The notes under the pieces are model-generated. The model was given only the letters and a program-made list of their open reading frames with translations, was not told the DNA's origin and did not search any database. Below are positions 25,146 through 33,885 of a stretch of 64,000 nt of DNA, piece by piece; the first letter of the stretch is position 1, and each line of letters starts with the position of its first letter. Source of the stretch: Catellatospora citrea (lineage in GTDB: Bacteria > Actinomycetota > Actinomycetes > Mycobacteriales > Micromonosporaceae); NCBI RefSeq assembly GCF_003610235.1, contig NZ_RAPR01000001.1, positions 6,820,001 through 6,884,000 of the forward strand, read 5' to 3'. A program made the position numbers and the translations under genes.

Positions 25146-25841
25146 TCAGGCGCCCTGGCCGGCCTTGTCGAGAGCCTCGCTGATCAGCTCCAGGTAGGTC
25201 TGGGCGCTGGCCCGCGACCGGGTGCTGCCGCCCTCACCGGGGAAGTGCAGCACGCTGACCAGCAGCAGCGCGTTGCCGCGGCTGACCAGGCAGACGAACC
25301 CGTCCCAGGTGTCGCCGGTGTCGAACGTGCCCAGCGAGGCGTTGCCCAGGCCCAGCCACGAGTTGTGGCCGGTGCGCGGGATGATCTGGTTGACCGACTG
25401 CGCGCCGCTGACCTTCTGGCTCGACGGGCAGCGCGACGAGGCGGTGGCCAGCAGTTCCGCCGCGGGCGAGCCGGTGCCGTCGTTGACGGCGATGTGCACC
25501 TCGATCGCGAAGTCGTCCTTGCCCTGGTGCTTGGCGTAGGTGGCGGCGAAGGACTCGGTCCAGCCGGCCGGCAGCCGGGCTCCGCCGGACAGGCACAGGA
25601 AGAAGGAGGCGGTCAACGCCGTCTCGGTCTTCTTGTAGCCCTGCTGCTCGGCCTGGGCGGTGAAGGCGTCGCCGCCGGCGCGGGACTGCGTGGCGTCGAT
25701 GCTCCACGCCGCGGGTGCGCTGGGCGAGGCGGTGTCGGCGGCCGCGCTGCCGGACGGCCCGACGGCGCCGCCGGTCGGGCCGCAGGCCGTCAGCAGCACG
25801 CCGGCGAGCAGGGCGGCCACGGGCATGGTCAGGTGTCTCAT
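25146..25841 (-). CDS. Lipoprotein of unknown function, paralogue of the next gene
   Basis: A 231-residue protein with a lipoprotein signal peptide (MRHLTMPVAALLAGVLLTAC, lipobox LLTAC, acylated Cys at 20) and a Ser/Ala/Pro linker. The globular part (about residues 45-230) has a Trp-rich, mixed fold with internal Cys in FFLCLSGG, SSRCPSSQ and GFVCLVSRG. It ends with a helix after a strand (NALLLVSVLHFP). The ATG at 25841 follows GGAGGATCCG. It is adjacent to, and similar in layout to, the 25889 gene: signal, linker, FLCL strand, Cys near the middle, closing helix. Confidence 0.82.
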   Translation of the reverse strand: MRHLTMPVAALLAGVLLTACGPTGGAVGPSGSAAADTASPSAPAAWSIDATQSRAGGDAFTAQAEQQGYKKTETALTASFFLCLSGGARLPAGWTESFAATYAKHQGKDDFAIEVHIAVNDGTGSPAAELLATASSRCPSSQKVSGAQSVNQIIPRTGHNSWLGLGNASLGTFDTGDTWDGFVCLVSRGNALLLVSVLHFPGEGGSTRSRASAQTYLELISEALDKAGQGA

Positions 25842-25888
25842 CGGATCCTCCAGGAAACGTGCAGAGTGGCTGCGGTGTGGGCGGTGTG

Positions 25889-26551
25889 TCAGACGCCTGC
25901 GGCGTCGACGGACTTCACGAGCAGGTCGAGATACTTCGCGGAGATCTCTTTGGGTGCGGTGGTGCTGGCCGGGAACTGCAGGCAGCGGACCATCAGGATC
26001 ACGTCGCCGCGGGCGAGCAGGTACGTCGATTCGGCGTAGGTCAGGCGCAGCTCGACGAGGCCGGCGCCGACGTTGTGCAGTCCCTGCCACGCCCCGACGG
26101 TGTGCTCCTGGGTCTGGTTGACGCCGTTGGTGCCGTCGCTGGTGCTGACCTTGTCCGGGCAGCCGGTCTTGGCCTCCTCCAGCACGCCCGCGGCGGTGCG
26201 TCCGTCGGGCCGGCGTACGAACACCTGGATGTCGAGCTGGGTGTTGGTGGTGCCCTCGCGGAACCAGTACCGCTCCGTCGACGGGGTCCAGCCGGTCACG
26301 TGGGCGTTGTAGGTCAGGCAGAGGAACACCGCGTCGGACGCCTTGGCGGGCTTGGCCGTGTAGCCGTCGGCTGCGGCCTGTGCGATCGGCAGCAGCGCCT
26401 CGCCCGGTGCGACCGTCCACACCTGCGGCGACGGTGACGCGGAGGCGGCAGGCGGCGACGTGCCGTCGCCGGGTCCCTTGCCGCAGCCCGCCATCACGGC
26501 GGCCAGGGCCAGGCTCACGGCGAGCGCGGTGGTGTGGACTTTGCTGTGCAT
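25889..26551 (-). CDS. Lipoprotein of unknown function, paralogue of the preceding gene
   Basis: A 220-residue protein with signal MHSKVHTTALAVSLALAAVM and lipobox MAGC (Cys about 23). The body has AVFLCLTYNAHVTGW, KTGCPDKV and VILMVRCLQFPAS, parallel to FFLCLSGG, RCPSS and LLLVSVLHFP in the 25146 protein, so they are likely tandem duplicates. AGGAG lies about 12 bases before the ATG at 26551. The upstream region is shared with the divergent Hsp70-propeller gene; a CGTCCAA element reading toward this gene lies at 26592-26598 but has only a poor -35 match. Confidence 0.8.
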   Translation of the reverse strand: MHSKVHTTALAVSLALAAVMAGCGKGPGDGTSPPAASASPSPQVWTVAPGEALLPIAQAAADGYTAKPAKASDAVFLCLTYNAHVTGWTPSTERYWFREGTTNTQLDIQVFVRRPDGRTAAGVLEEAKTGCPDKVSTSDGTNGVNQTQEHTVGAWQGLHNVGAGLVELRLTYAESTYLLARGDVILMVRCLQFPASTTAPKEISAKYLDLLVKSVDAAGV

Positions 26552-26683
26552 GGCGCACCAACTCCTGAGGCCGAGGTGACTGTGCGTCCCGTTGGACGGC
26601 GGGTGCGCACCCGGTGTGCCAGCGGCCGTCGGTCGCCATGCCGACGGCGGCGGGTGCGCCACCGGGGCGGGTCGCGCCCGCGC

Positions 26684-26713
26684 GGAAACATCCACCGGCC
26701 GGGGCGCGTCCAA
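26684..26713 (+). promoter_or_regulatory. Predicted ECF-type promoter P1 (GGAAAC-N17-CGTCCAA)
   Basis: GGAAAC at 26684-26689 and CGTCCAA at 26707-26713 are separated by exactly 17 bases, the pattern of ECF sigma promoters (GGAAC / CGTC). The ATG of the first Hsp70-propeller gene is 24 bases downstream. The same layout recurs at 31172, 39417 and 39465, always before genes of the Hsp70/dynamin locus. Confidence 0.72.
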
Positions 26714-26736
26714 TATCGCGACTGGAGGAGGAGCGC

Positions 26737-29025
26737 ATGCCCGGCTGGACGATGGCCGTCGACTTCGGCACCTGCTTCACGACCGTCGCGGTCGGCCGCG
26801 GCGGCGAGGCGGCGCTGATCGAGGTGGAGCAGGGCCGCTACCTGCCGTCGGCGGTGGCGCTGGCCGACGACGGAGGGCTGCTCACCGGCCGGGCCGCGGC
26901 CAGCCGGGCGGTGGCGGTGCCGCACCTGGCCGAACGGCTGCCCAAGCAGGCGCTGGCCAAGGCGGAGCCGACGGTCCGGCTCGGCACGCGCGACGTGCCC
27001 GCCGTGGAACTGGTCGCCGCGGTGCTGCGCCGTGTCTCCGCGGAGGCGGTACGCGTCGCCGGCGGAGCACCGGACGCGGTGCTGCTGACCCATCCGGCGC
27101 GGTGGGACGAGCCGCTGCTGGCGAGGCTGGTCGAGGCGGCCCGGTTGGCGGGCCTGCCCGCCCCCCGGCTGATGCCGGAGCCGATCGCGGCCGCGGCGTG
27201 GTACGTCGACGACACGCTGGCCCCGGGTGCGCTGGTCGCGGTGTTCGATCTCGGCGGCGGCACGCTGGACACCGCGGTGCTGCGCCGCACCGCGGCCGGG
27301 TTCGCGCTGGCCGGGCCGCCCGGCGGCGATCCGCATCTGGGTGGTGAGGACTTCGACGAGGCGCTGTGGGACCTGGTCGCCGAGCAGGCCTCGGCGGCCG
27401 ACGCGCGGGCCTGGGCGGAACTGGCGGCGGGCGCCGATCAGCGGGCCCGCCGGGACCGGGCGATGCTGCGCCGCGACGTCGTCGAGGCGAAGGAGGCGCT
27501 GTCGGAGCACCTCGCGCACAGCGTCCTGCCGCCGGGTTTCGCCGCGGCGGTGCCGGTCACCCGGGCCGAGTTCGAGCAGCGCATCCGGCCGCTGGTGCGC
27601 CGGGGCGCGGACGAGCTGCAGCTGACCCTGGACCGGGCCGGGTTGCGCGCGGACCAGCTGGCGGCGCTCTACCTGACCGGCGGGGCGAGCCGGGTGCCGC
27701 TGGTGGCGGCCGAGATCGGCGCGGCGCTGGGCGTGCGGCCCACCCTCGCCCGCGACCCGAAGGGCGTCGTGGCGTGCGGCGCGCTGCGGCGCGTGCGGCG
27801 CAGCGGCGAGCGGGCCGCCGTGCCCGCGCCCGCGCCGGCGGTGACGTGGCTGTCGGCATACCGGGCGGGCCGGGTGCCGGGGGAGGGGCCGCTGCCCGAC
27901 GGGACAGACCCGGGGACGGCGCCGGCGGGCTGGCGGCCGTGGTCGGCGGCGCTGCCCGTGGTCCCGGCTGCGGCGGCCTACGCCGGCGAGACGCTGTACG
28001 TGGCGGGCAGCCGGGTGTGTGCGGTGGACGTGTTCGCCGCAGCGGTGCGGTGGACGTCACCGCCGATGCCGGCGGCCAGCCGTCTGGAGGTCGTCGGCGA
28101 CACGGTCTACGCGTACGCCGACGGCACGATCATGGCATTGCGCGCGTCCGACGGCGCGCCGCGGTGGGCGTTCCGGGCACCGGGCACGATGCTGGCGGGG
28201 CCGCTCGGGGTGCATGTCGCCACCGCGACGGCGGTGCTGCTCATCGGCCCCGACGGCGGCCCGCGCTGGCGCCACGAGCTGCCCGCCGGGACTGCCGGGC
28301 TCGCAGTGCCCGGTGACGGACGGGCCTATGCCACCGACGGCGCCGGACGGCTGTACGCCCTGGACGCCGCGACCGGTGAACCGCAGTGGACCGCCGGCTG
28401 CGGTGCCGGCCCCGGCGGACCGGTGGTGCTGGGCGACCTGCTGTGCGTGCCCGGCACGGACGGGATGCGGGCCTTCGACACCGCAGGCGGTGAGCTGCTG
28501 TGGCACACGCCGGGGCCCGGCGGCACGGCCATGGTGACGGCCGGGGTGGTGCTCGCGGCAGGCGCGGGCGTCGTGGCGTACGGCCTCGACGACGGCGCGG
28601 TGCGGTGGCGCACCGGTGCGGGCAGCGCACTGGCGGCGCTGCCCGCGATCGGGCACGGGGTGCTGTGCGGGCGGGCCGGGGACACGGTGGTGGCCTTCGA
28701 CGCGGTGTCGGGCACGCCACGGTGGGCGCACCGGACCGGACCGGCCGCCACGGACCCGGTGCCTGCCGCGGACGCGGTGTGTCTGAGCTGGGCCGTGGGT
28801 GTGCCGGGGCTCGACGGGACGCGCACCCACCTGACCGCGCTCGACCCGCACACCGGCGCGGCCCGGTGGCGGTCGTCGGCAGCGGGCACCGCGGCCCTGG
28901 GGCCGGTGGCCGTCGGCCGGATGCTGTTCGTGGTGCTGTCCGACAGCAGCGGTGTCAACCTCCATGCGCTCGACGCTGCCACCGGCCGGTCGCCGGGTTG
29001 GGACACCATCGGCGGTGCACGATGA
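26737..29025 (+). CDS. Hsp70-type ATPase fused to a PQQ-like beta-propeller
   Basis: A 762-residue protein. Residues 1-370 form an Hsp70/actin-type ATPase domain: phosphate-1 VDFGTCFTTVAVG, VLLTHPARWDEP, MPEPIAAAAWY, phosphate-2 VFDLGGGTLDTAVL and adenosine motif YLTGGASRVPLV. In place of the DnaK substrate-binding domain, residues from about 410 form a PQQ/pyrrolo-quinoline-type beta-propeller with repeated YALDAATGEPQW-like strands. The ATG at 26737 follows GGAGGAGGAG. It probably works as an ATP-switched scaffold for the GTPases encoded downstream. A second copy is at 37320. The sigma factor gene follows 107 bases after the stop. Confidence 0.9.
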   Translation: MPGWTMAVDFGTCFTTVAVGRGGEAALIEVEQGRYLPSAVALADDGGLLTGRAAASRAVAVPHLAERLPKQALAKAEPTVRLGTRDVPAVELVAAVLRRVSAEAVRVAGGAPDAVLLTHPARWDEPLLARLVEAARLAGLPAPRLMPEPIAAAAWYVDDTLAPGALVAVFDLGGGTLDTAVLRRTAAGFALAGPPGGDPHLGGEDFDEALWDLVAEQASAADARAWAELAAGADQRARRDRAMLRRDVVEAKEALSEHLAHSVLPPGFAAAVPVTRAEFEQRIRPLVRRGADELQLTLDRAGLRADQLAALYLTGGASRVPLVAAEIGAALGVRPTLARDPKGVVACGALRRVRRSGERAAVPAPAPAVTWLSAYRAGRVPGEGPLPDGTDPGTAPAGWRPWSAALPVVPAAAAYAGETLYVAGSRVCAVDVFAAAVRWTSPPMPAASRLEVVGDTVYAYADGTIMALRASDGAPRWAFRAPGTMLAGPLGVHVATATAVLLIGPDGGPRWRHELPAGTAGLAVPGDGRAYATDGAGRLYALDAATGEPQWTAGCGAGPGGPVVLGDLLCVPGTDGMRAFDTAGGELLWHTPGPGGTAMVTAGVVLAAGAGVVAYGLDDGAVRWRTGAGSALAALPAIGHGVLCGRAGDTVVAFDAVSGTPRWAHRTGPAATDPVPAADAVCLSWAVGVPGLDGTRTHLTALDPHTGAARWRSSAAGTAALGPVAVGRMLFVVLSDSSGVNLHALDAATGRSPGWDTIGGAR

Positions 29026-29132
29026 CCGTCCGGGCAGCGCTCATCGGGGCTGCGGGCAGGGCTTGCCGCCGAACCGGCACGGTCGCCGCCACGCCATGGA
29101 TAACGCTGAGCGATCGTTCCTACACTGCCCGC

Positions 29133-29708
29133 ATGGTTGCGACGACGGGGCGCAGGTCCATAACGGACGTCTCCATCTCTGATGTGGATCTGGTGGCACT
29201 GGCCGGTGCCGGAGACAGCGAGGCCTTCGACGTCCTCGCCCAACGGCACCTGCCGCGGATGCACTCGGTGTGCCGACGGGTGACCGGCAACGAGCACGAC
29301 GCGCTCGACGCCCTGCAGGACGCGCTCACCGCGGCCTGGCAGCGCATCGGCGACTTCGACGGCAGGGCACAGATCGGCACCTGGCTCTACCGGGTCGCCG
29401 CCAACGCCGCCGTCGACGAGGTGCGCCGCCGCCGGCGGCGGCCGACAACCAGCGAAGACCTGCCCGCCACCGCCACGCCCGTCGCGGTCTGGGAAGACGT
29501 CGTCGCCGACCGGCTCACCGTCGACTGGGCGGTCGCGCAGCTTCCCGCGCCGTTTCGCACCGCGATCGTGCTGCGTGACCTGTGCGGGCTCACGTACAAG
29601 GAGATCGCCGAGATGCGCCAGATTCCCATCGACACCGTGAAGTCGCAGATCTTCCGCGGCCGTCAGGCACTGGGCGACCTGCTGCGGCTACGGGGCCTGG
29701 CGGTATGA
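29133..29708 (+). CDS. ECF-type sigma factor within the Hsp70/dynamin locus
   Basis: A 191-residue sigma-70-family protein. Region 2: DSEAFDVLAQRHLPRMHSVC, HDALDALQDALTAAWQRI, IGTWLYRVAANAAVDE. Region 4: AQLPAPFRTAIVLRDLCGLTYKEIAEMRQIPIDTVKSQIFRGRQAL. ATG at 29133 has no ribosome site, but TACACT at 29121-29126 is a possible -10 element placing transcription start close to the ATG, so a leaderless transcript is possible in addition to read-through from P1. Its stop overlaps the start of the GTPase gene (ATGA). It is the natural candidate to recognise the GGAAAC-N17-CGTCYAA sites in this locus. No anti-sigma factor is evident. Confidence 0.9.
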   Translation: MVATTGRRSITDVSISDVDLVALAGAGDSEAFDVLAQRHLPRMHSVCRRVTGNEHDALDALQDALTAAWQRIGDFDGRAQIGTWLYRVAANAAVDEVRRRRRRPTTSEDLPATATPVAVWEDVVADRLTVDWAVAQLPAPFRTAIVLRDLCGLTYKEIAEMRQIPIDTVKSQIFRGRQALGDLLRLRGLAV

Positions 29709-31201
29709 CCGGCACGATGCCGCTGTCGGCCCGCGTCGGAGCCGCCTGCCGCGACGCCCTCGCCGACCTGGAACCCGCCGCCCCGATCGGGGCGCTGCTC
29801 GCCGAGACCGTCGCCCGGCTCGCCGAGCCGACGCTGCGCATAGCCGTCGCGGGACGGCTCAAGGCCGGCAAGTCGACGCTGGTCAACGCGCTGCTCGGGG
29901 CACGCCTGGCGGCGACCGACGAGACGGAGTGCACCAAGGTGGTCACCTGGTTCCGCCACGGGGACAGGGTGCGGGTGCGGGTGCAGCCCAGCGACGGCAG
30001 CGCGTACGACCTGCCGCCGGCCGGCGACGCGATCCCGGCGGACCTGGGCCGTCCCGCCACGGAACTGGCCTCGGTGACCCTGGAGTTCCCCGGCCCGGCG
30101 GTCTCCCGCTTCACCGTCGTCGACACTCCCGGCCTCGACGCGCTGTCCGGCCTCGACGCGATGTCGCTGGCCGCGCTGCACCGCTGCGACGCGCTGATCT
30201 TCGTTATGCCGCACCCGGGCGCGCAGGAGCAGCAGAGCCTGCAGGCGTTCCGGGCGGCCACCTCCTCGGCGGGGCTGCGCCTGGGCAACGCCGTCGGGGT
30301 GCTCAGCCAGATCGACCGGCTCGGCACCGGCCGCGGCGACCCCTGGCCGCAGGCCCGGCTCATCGCCGGGCGCTACGCCCACCACCTGCGCGCCAGCGTG
30401 CTCGACGTGCTGCCGCTGGCCGGGCTGCTGGCCGAGACGGCCGGCGGCGGGCGCCTCACCGACGCCGACACCGCCGCACTGCAAGCCGTCGCCGCCGCCA
30501 CCGGCCGCGCCGACCGGATCATGATGCTGGCCGCAGCCGACGCGTTCCACCTCTGGCAGCCGTGCCCGGTCGACGCCGACACCCGCCGGCGCCTGATGGC
30601 GCTGCTGGGCCCGTACGGCATCGCCGAGAGCCTGGCGCTGATCGACGGCGGGGTCACCGACACCGGCGTGCTGCGCGACGAACTACGCCGCCGCAGCGGG
30701 CTCGACGCACTGCACGCCGTCATCACCGAACGGTTCCTGCCCGAAGCCGACGTGCTGCGCGCCGCCGGGGCACTGTCCGCACTGGACACCGCGCTGTGGG
30801 CGCAGAAAGCGGCGGACCAGCCGGCCGCACTGCGGACCCTGCGCGCCCGGCTGGCACAACTGCGGGCCGATCCGGCGCTGCGCTTCAGCACCCTGCACAC
30901 ACTCGTCGAAGACGTCGTCACCGGCCGGGCCACACTGCCCGCCGAAGCAGAAGCCGACCTGCTGTGCCTGGCCCGGGGCCGCGACGACGCCGAGCGGGTC
31001 GGCCTCGCCACCGGGACCGCCGCAGCCCGGGTCGCCCGCGCCGCCGACGAGCGGATCCGGCGCTGGCGCACGCTCGACGACTCGCCTGCCCGGTCGGTCG
31101 CCCGCTGCGCGCACGCCGCCGTCGAGGCGTTCGAGGCCATCTACTACACCGCGAGCCGGGTCGGCCCACCCGGAAACAACGGCCCGTCCCGGCACGTCTA
31201 A
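29705..31201 (+). CDS. Dynamin-family GTPase (IniC-like), copy 1
   Basis: A 498-residue protein. GTPase motifs: G1 GRLKAGKST (about 48-56), G3 DTPGLD (about 140) and G4-like SQID. The C-terminal two thirds are helical with no strong membrane segment, as in the shorter partner of bacterial dynamin pairs. It is closely related to the 35860 protein (shared GRL.AGKSTLVNALLG.RLA.TD.TECT). Together with the larger membrane-type GTPase at 31232 it resembles IniC/IniA pairs of mycobacteria. ATGA overlap with the sigma gene ensures coupled translation. A predicted promoter for the next gene lies in its last 30 bases. Confidence 0.87.
   Translation: MTGTMPLSARVGAACRDALADLEPAAPIGALLAETVARLAEPTLRIAVAGRLKAGKSTLVNALLGARLAATDETECTKVVTWFRHGDRVRVRVQPSDGSAYDLPPAGDAIPADLGRPATELASVTLEFPGPAVSRFTVVDTPGLDALSGLDAMSLAALHRCDALIFVMPHPGAQEQQSLQAFRAATSSAGLRLGNAVGVLSQIDRLGTGRGDPWPQARLIAGRYAHHLRASVLDVLPLAGLLAETAGGGRLTDADTAALQAVAAATGRADRIMMLAAADAFHLWQPCPVDADTRRRLMALLGPYGIAESLALIDGGVTDTGVLRDELRRRSGLDALHAVITERFLPEADVLRAAGALSALDTALWAQKAADQPAALRTLRARLAQLRADPALRFSTLHTLVEDVVTGRATLPAEAEADLLCLARGRDDAERVGLATGTAAARVARAADERIRRWRTLDDSPARSVARCAHAAVEAFEAIYYTASRVGPPGNNGPSRHV
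31172..31201 (+). promoter_or_regulatory. Predicted ECF-type promoter P3 (GGAAAC-N17-CGTCTAA)
   Basis: GGAAAC at 31172-31177 and CGTCTAA at 31195-31201 are 17 bases apart, inside the 3' end of the preceding GTPase gene; the -10 element includes its stop codon. The next gene starts 30 bases downstream behind GGAGGA. The layout matches P1 and the 39.4-kb divergent pair. Confidence 0.66.
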
Positions 31202-31231
31202 CAGTCGGGTCAGCACAGGCGGAGGACAGCG

Positions 31232-33088
31232 ATGACGCACCCGGCACACGGCAACGGCGGGCACCGGCTCGCCGCGCCGACGGCACAACTGCTCGCCGAC
31301 ACCGCCGGCGCGCTCGACCCGATCGACACCGCCGCGGCGGGCCGGGTACGCGACGAGGCCGCACGCCTGCGCCACGTCGCCGCCGGCGTCGTGGTGGTGG
31401 GGGAGAAGAAACGCGGCAAGAGTTCCCTGATCAACGCCCTCGTCGACGAGCCGGACCTGCTGCCCGTCGACGCCGACGTGGCGACCTGCGTACACCTGGC
31501 GGTCAGTCACGGCCCGCAGCGGCAGGCACGGGTCGTGGACCTGGCCGCACCGCAGGGCCGCCCGATCCCACCCGAAGACATCGCCGCGTACGCGGCCCTG
31601 GACCCGGCCACCCAGCAGCACCGCCACCCCGACGTGTCACACGTGGAGGTGAGCCTGCCGCGCCCGCTGCTGGACGGCCTCGTCCTGGTCGACACCCCCG
31701 GCATCGGCAGCCTGCTGGCCGGCCACGCCGAGGTCACCCTCGCCGCGCTCGACCGCGCCGACGCGGCGCTGGTCGTCGTGCACGCGGGCATGGAGCTGGC
31801 CGCGTCCGAGGTCGCGTTCCTGGCCCGGGTCACCGACCGGGTCCGTGCGGTGCTGTTCGTGCTCACCCAGATCGACAAGTACCCGGCCTGGGAACGCATC
31901 CGCGACCGGGACCGCGAGCTGCTGGCCGCGCACGCGCCGCAGCTCGCCGACGCGGCCTGGTTCCCGGTCAGCGGCCACCTGCACCAGCTGGCGGCGTCGC
32001 TGCAGGCCGAAGGCGCGCACGAGGACGCGGCGCGGCTACGGGCCACCGCCGGCATCGAGCAGCTGCGGCAGGCGCTGCGTGACCGGGTCGCCGGCCGGGC
32101 CGCGCACCTGCGCCTGTCCGCCGCGGTCGACGCGGCGCTCACCGAGCTCCGCGAAGTGATCACCGCGCAGGAGCTGGCACAGCACGCGCTGCGCCACGAC
32201 CCGGAACTGGCCGTGGCGCTGCGCCGCGAGCGCGACCGGCTCAAGACCGTCACCGAGCAGGGCGCACAGTGGCGGCGCAAACTGCGCCAGCGGTTCAAGG
32301 AGCTGGAGACCGAACTCAACCTGGAGTTCAACCGCGGCCTCAACGACCTGTCCGCGACGGCCTCGGCGGCCATCGTCGCCGGCGGGCAGAACCTGCTCGA
32401 CGAGTTGCCCGAGCAGCTCATCGCCGGGGCACAGGCGCTGTGGGCGACGGTCGACACCCGGCTGCGCGACGCCGTGGCGGCCATCGCCGCCGACGCCGCC
32501 AGCCACCTGTCCGCCGACGCGACGACGTCGGAGGCGATCGCGGTGCCGCAGCGCATCGAGAACCTGCCCCGCCCGGACCGGGCCGAAGCCGCCGCGATCG
32601 GGCTGGCCGGCGTGGTGGAGTACGCGATGGGCTCGGCCGGGGTCGGCGCGCTGGCCGCGACGCTGCTCACCGGCATCGTCGCACCCGTCACCACGGTGGT
32701 GGCGGGGCTCGGCGCGGCGTACTTCCTGCAGCACCGGCGCAAGCTGCGCGACCGGATGGTCCGTGAGCGGGCCGCCGCGAACCGGCACCTGAACCTGTTC
32801 ATCACCGAGATGAAGACCGAGTTCCCGCCGGCGCTGAAGACCGCGCTGCGGGTCGTCAGCGACCGCATGGAACTGGCCGGTGAGCAGACGCTGACCGGCC
32901 GCCGGCGGGAACTGGAGGAGGCGCTGGCCGCCCTGGAGCGGGCGGCCCGCGCCGAAACGGCCCGGTTGGACGCCGACCGTGCCGCGATACAGGCCCGGCT
33001 CGACGCGCTGGGCGAGCTCGCCCAGCGCGCCGCGGACCTGGACGACGAACTGGCCAAGGACGAGGAGGACCACCGCGATGGCGTATGA
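31232..33088 (+). CDS. Membrane-associated dynamin-family GTPase (IniA-like), copy 1
   Basis: A 618-residue bacterial dynamin-like protein. G1 GEKKRGKSS (about 56-64), switch Thr region ADVATCVHL, G3 DTPGIGS (about 153) and G4 TQID. Two adjoining hydrophobic helices (about residues 455-495, AIGLAGVVEYAMGSAGVGALAATLLTGIVAP) form the likely membrane paddle. They are followed by a charged coiled-coil end rich in Arg/Glu (about 540-618). It is paralogous to the 33886 protein (VVVGEKxRGKSSLINALVxxxDLLPVxADxAT). It should oligomerise on membranes and remodel or seal them. CGGAGGACAGCG precedes the ATG. Confidence 0.9.
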   Translation: MTHPAHGNGGHRLAAPTAQLLADTAGALDPIDTAAAGRVRDEAARLRHVAAGVVVVGEKKRGKSSLINALVDEPDLLPVDADVATCVHLAVSHGPQRQARVVDLAAPQGRPIPPEDIAAYAALDPATQQHRHPDVSHVEVSLPRPLLDGLVLVDTPGIGSLLAGHAEVTLAALDRADAALVVVHAGMELAASEVAFLARVTDRVRAVLFVLTQIDKYPAWERIRDRDRELLAAHAPQLADAAWFPVSGHLHQLAASLQAEGAHEDAARLRATAGIEQLRQALRDRVAGRAAHLRLSAAVDAALTELREVITAQELAQHALRHDPELAVALRRERDRLKTVTEQGAQWRRKLRQRFKELETELNLEFNRGLNDLSATASAAIVAGGQNLLDELPEQLIAGAQALWATVDTRLRDAVAAIAADAASHLSADATTSEAIAVPQRIENLPRPDRAEAAAIGLAGVVEYAMGSAGVGALAATLLTGIVAPVTTVVAGLGAAYFLQHRRKLRDRMVRERAAANRHLNLFITEMKTEFPPALKTALRVVSDRMELAGEQTLTGRRRELEEALAALERAARAETARLDADRAAIQARLDALGELAQRAADLDDELAKDEEDHRDGV

Positions 33089-33233
33089 CGACGACGACGA
33101 TGACGACGACGACAAGACCTGGGGCGACGGGCAGTACACCGCCGACGACGTGATCGAGTCCGCGGACCACACCGGCTACACCTCGGTGTCGGACTACGTC
33201 CACGGCGACGACGGCGTCGACCCGGACTTCTGA
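33078..33233 (+). CDS. Very acidic small protein with a poly-Asp run
   Basis: A 51-residue protein starting MAYDDDDDDDDDKTWGDGQY, with about 40 % Asp+Glu and no basic patch except one Lys and one His-containing stretch. GAGGAGGACCACCGCG precedes the ATG at 33078, and the frame overlaps the 3' end of the dynamin gene by 11 bases, indicating translational coupling. No family is recognised. Nine consecutive Asp residues could bind divalent metal or a basic surface on the basic C-terminal coiled coil of the neighbouring GTPase. Confidence 0.7.
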   Translation: MAYDDDDDDDDDKTWGDGQYTADDVIESADHTGYTSVSDYVHGDDGVDPDF

Positions 33234-33273
33234 ACCGATGCCACCGACGAGCACCGATTCGTTCGACCAGCAG

Positions 33274-33299
33274 CGGCCCGCCGGAGCACCGGCGGGCCG
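33274..33299 (+). terminator. Intercistronic hairpin before the GrpE-like gene
   Basis: CGGCCCGCCGG (33274-33284) and CCGGCGGGCCG (33289-33299) are exact complementary arms around AGCA. The hairpin lies between the acidic-protein gene and the GrpE-like gene, without a T-tract. It supports a start for the next gene at 33322 rather than further upstream. Confidence 0.55.
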
Positions 33300-33321
33300 T
33301 CACGAGTGCAGGGGAGGGCTC

Positions 33322-33870
33322 ATGCCATTGGTGGGAGTGGTCAGCGGCTTCGCCGCCGGAGTCGTGGTCGGCTCGGCGATCGCCTGGCACCTGAAGGAAC
33401 CGGGGCCCGCCGGCCGGACCGAGCCGCCCACGGCACCGGCCGCCGGGCGACCGGACCCGTCCGCCGAGCCGGCGACCTGGCCCGCCGATCCCGGCCCGGG
33501 GCCTGCCACCGGGCGTCCCGAACAGCCGGTCGCGACCGCGGCGCCGCAGGTCGGCGTCGAGGACTGGAACCGGCTCCTGGAGATCTGCATCGACCAGGCC
33601 GACCGGCTGCGCGACCACAACCCGGCGCTGTGGCGGCAGTTCAACAGCCGCCTGGCCACGGTCGGGGTGGAACTGCTCCTGGCCGACGGGGAGGTCTTCG
33701 ACGCCGACCGGCACGACGCCACCGGCCGCGAGGCGACCACGGACCCCGCCCGGCACCTCACCGTGGCCAGCACCGAGTTCGCCGGCTACCGCCACGCCGG
33801 ACGCTACCTGCGCCGCCCGCAGGTGGTCGTCTACCGGGCCGACCTCGCTGAGGCCGGCCCGGCGCACTGA
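33322..33870 (+). CDS. Membrane-anchored GrpE-like nucleotide-exchange factor
   Basis: A 182-residue protein. An N-terminal helix (MPLVGVVSGFAAGVVVGSAI) anchors it in the membrane; a Pro/Ala-rich linker follows. The C-terminal domain resembles the GrpE beta-wing: LATVGVELLLADGEVFDADRHDATG, then DPARHLTVASTEFAGYRHAGRYLRRPQVVVYR, corresponding to GrpE segments GVExxxAxGExFDPxxHEA and RPGYxxxGRVLRPAxVxV. The long N-terminal helix of GrpE is short here. ATG at 33322 follows GGGGAGGGCTC; an ATG at 33238 would put a hairpin inside the gene. It is the expected exchange partner of the Hsp70-type proteins at 26737 and 37320. Confidence 0.82.
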   Translation: MPLVGVVSGFAAGVVVGSAIAWHLKEPGPAGRTEPPTAPAAGRPDPSAEPATWPADPGPGPATGRPEQPVATAAPQVGVEDWNRLLEICIDQADRLRDHNPALWRQFNSRLATVGVELLLADGEVFDADRHDATGREATTDPARHLTVASTEFAGYRHAGRYLRRPQVVVYRADLAEAGPAH

Positions 33871-33885
33871 CCTACGACCGGCTCG

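Noticed and set aside
26592..26621. ECF-type promoter for the lipoprotein gene at 25889
   Set aside because: The CGTCCAA element is in place on the minus strand, but the -35 position reads TGGCAC rather than GGAAAC.
33238..33870. Earlier start for the GrpE-like protein
   Set aside because: It lacks a ribosome site and would include a perfect hairpin; 33322 has GGGAGG and begins with the membrane helix.
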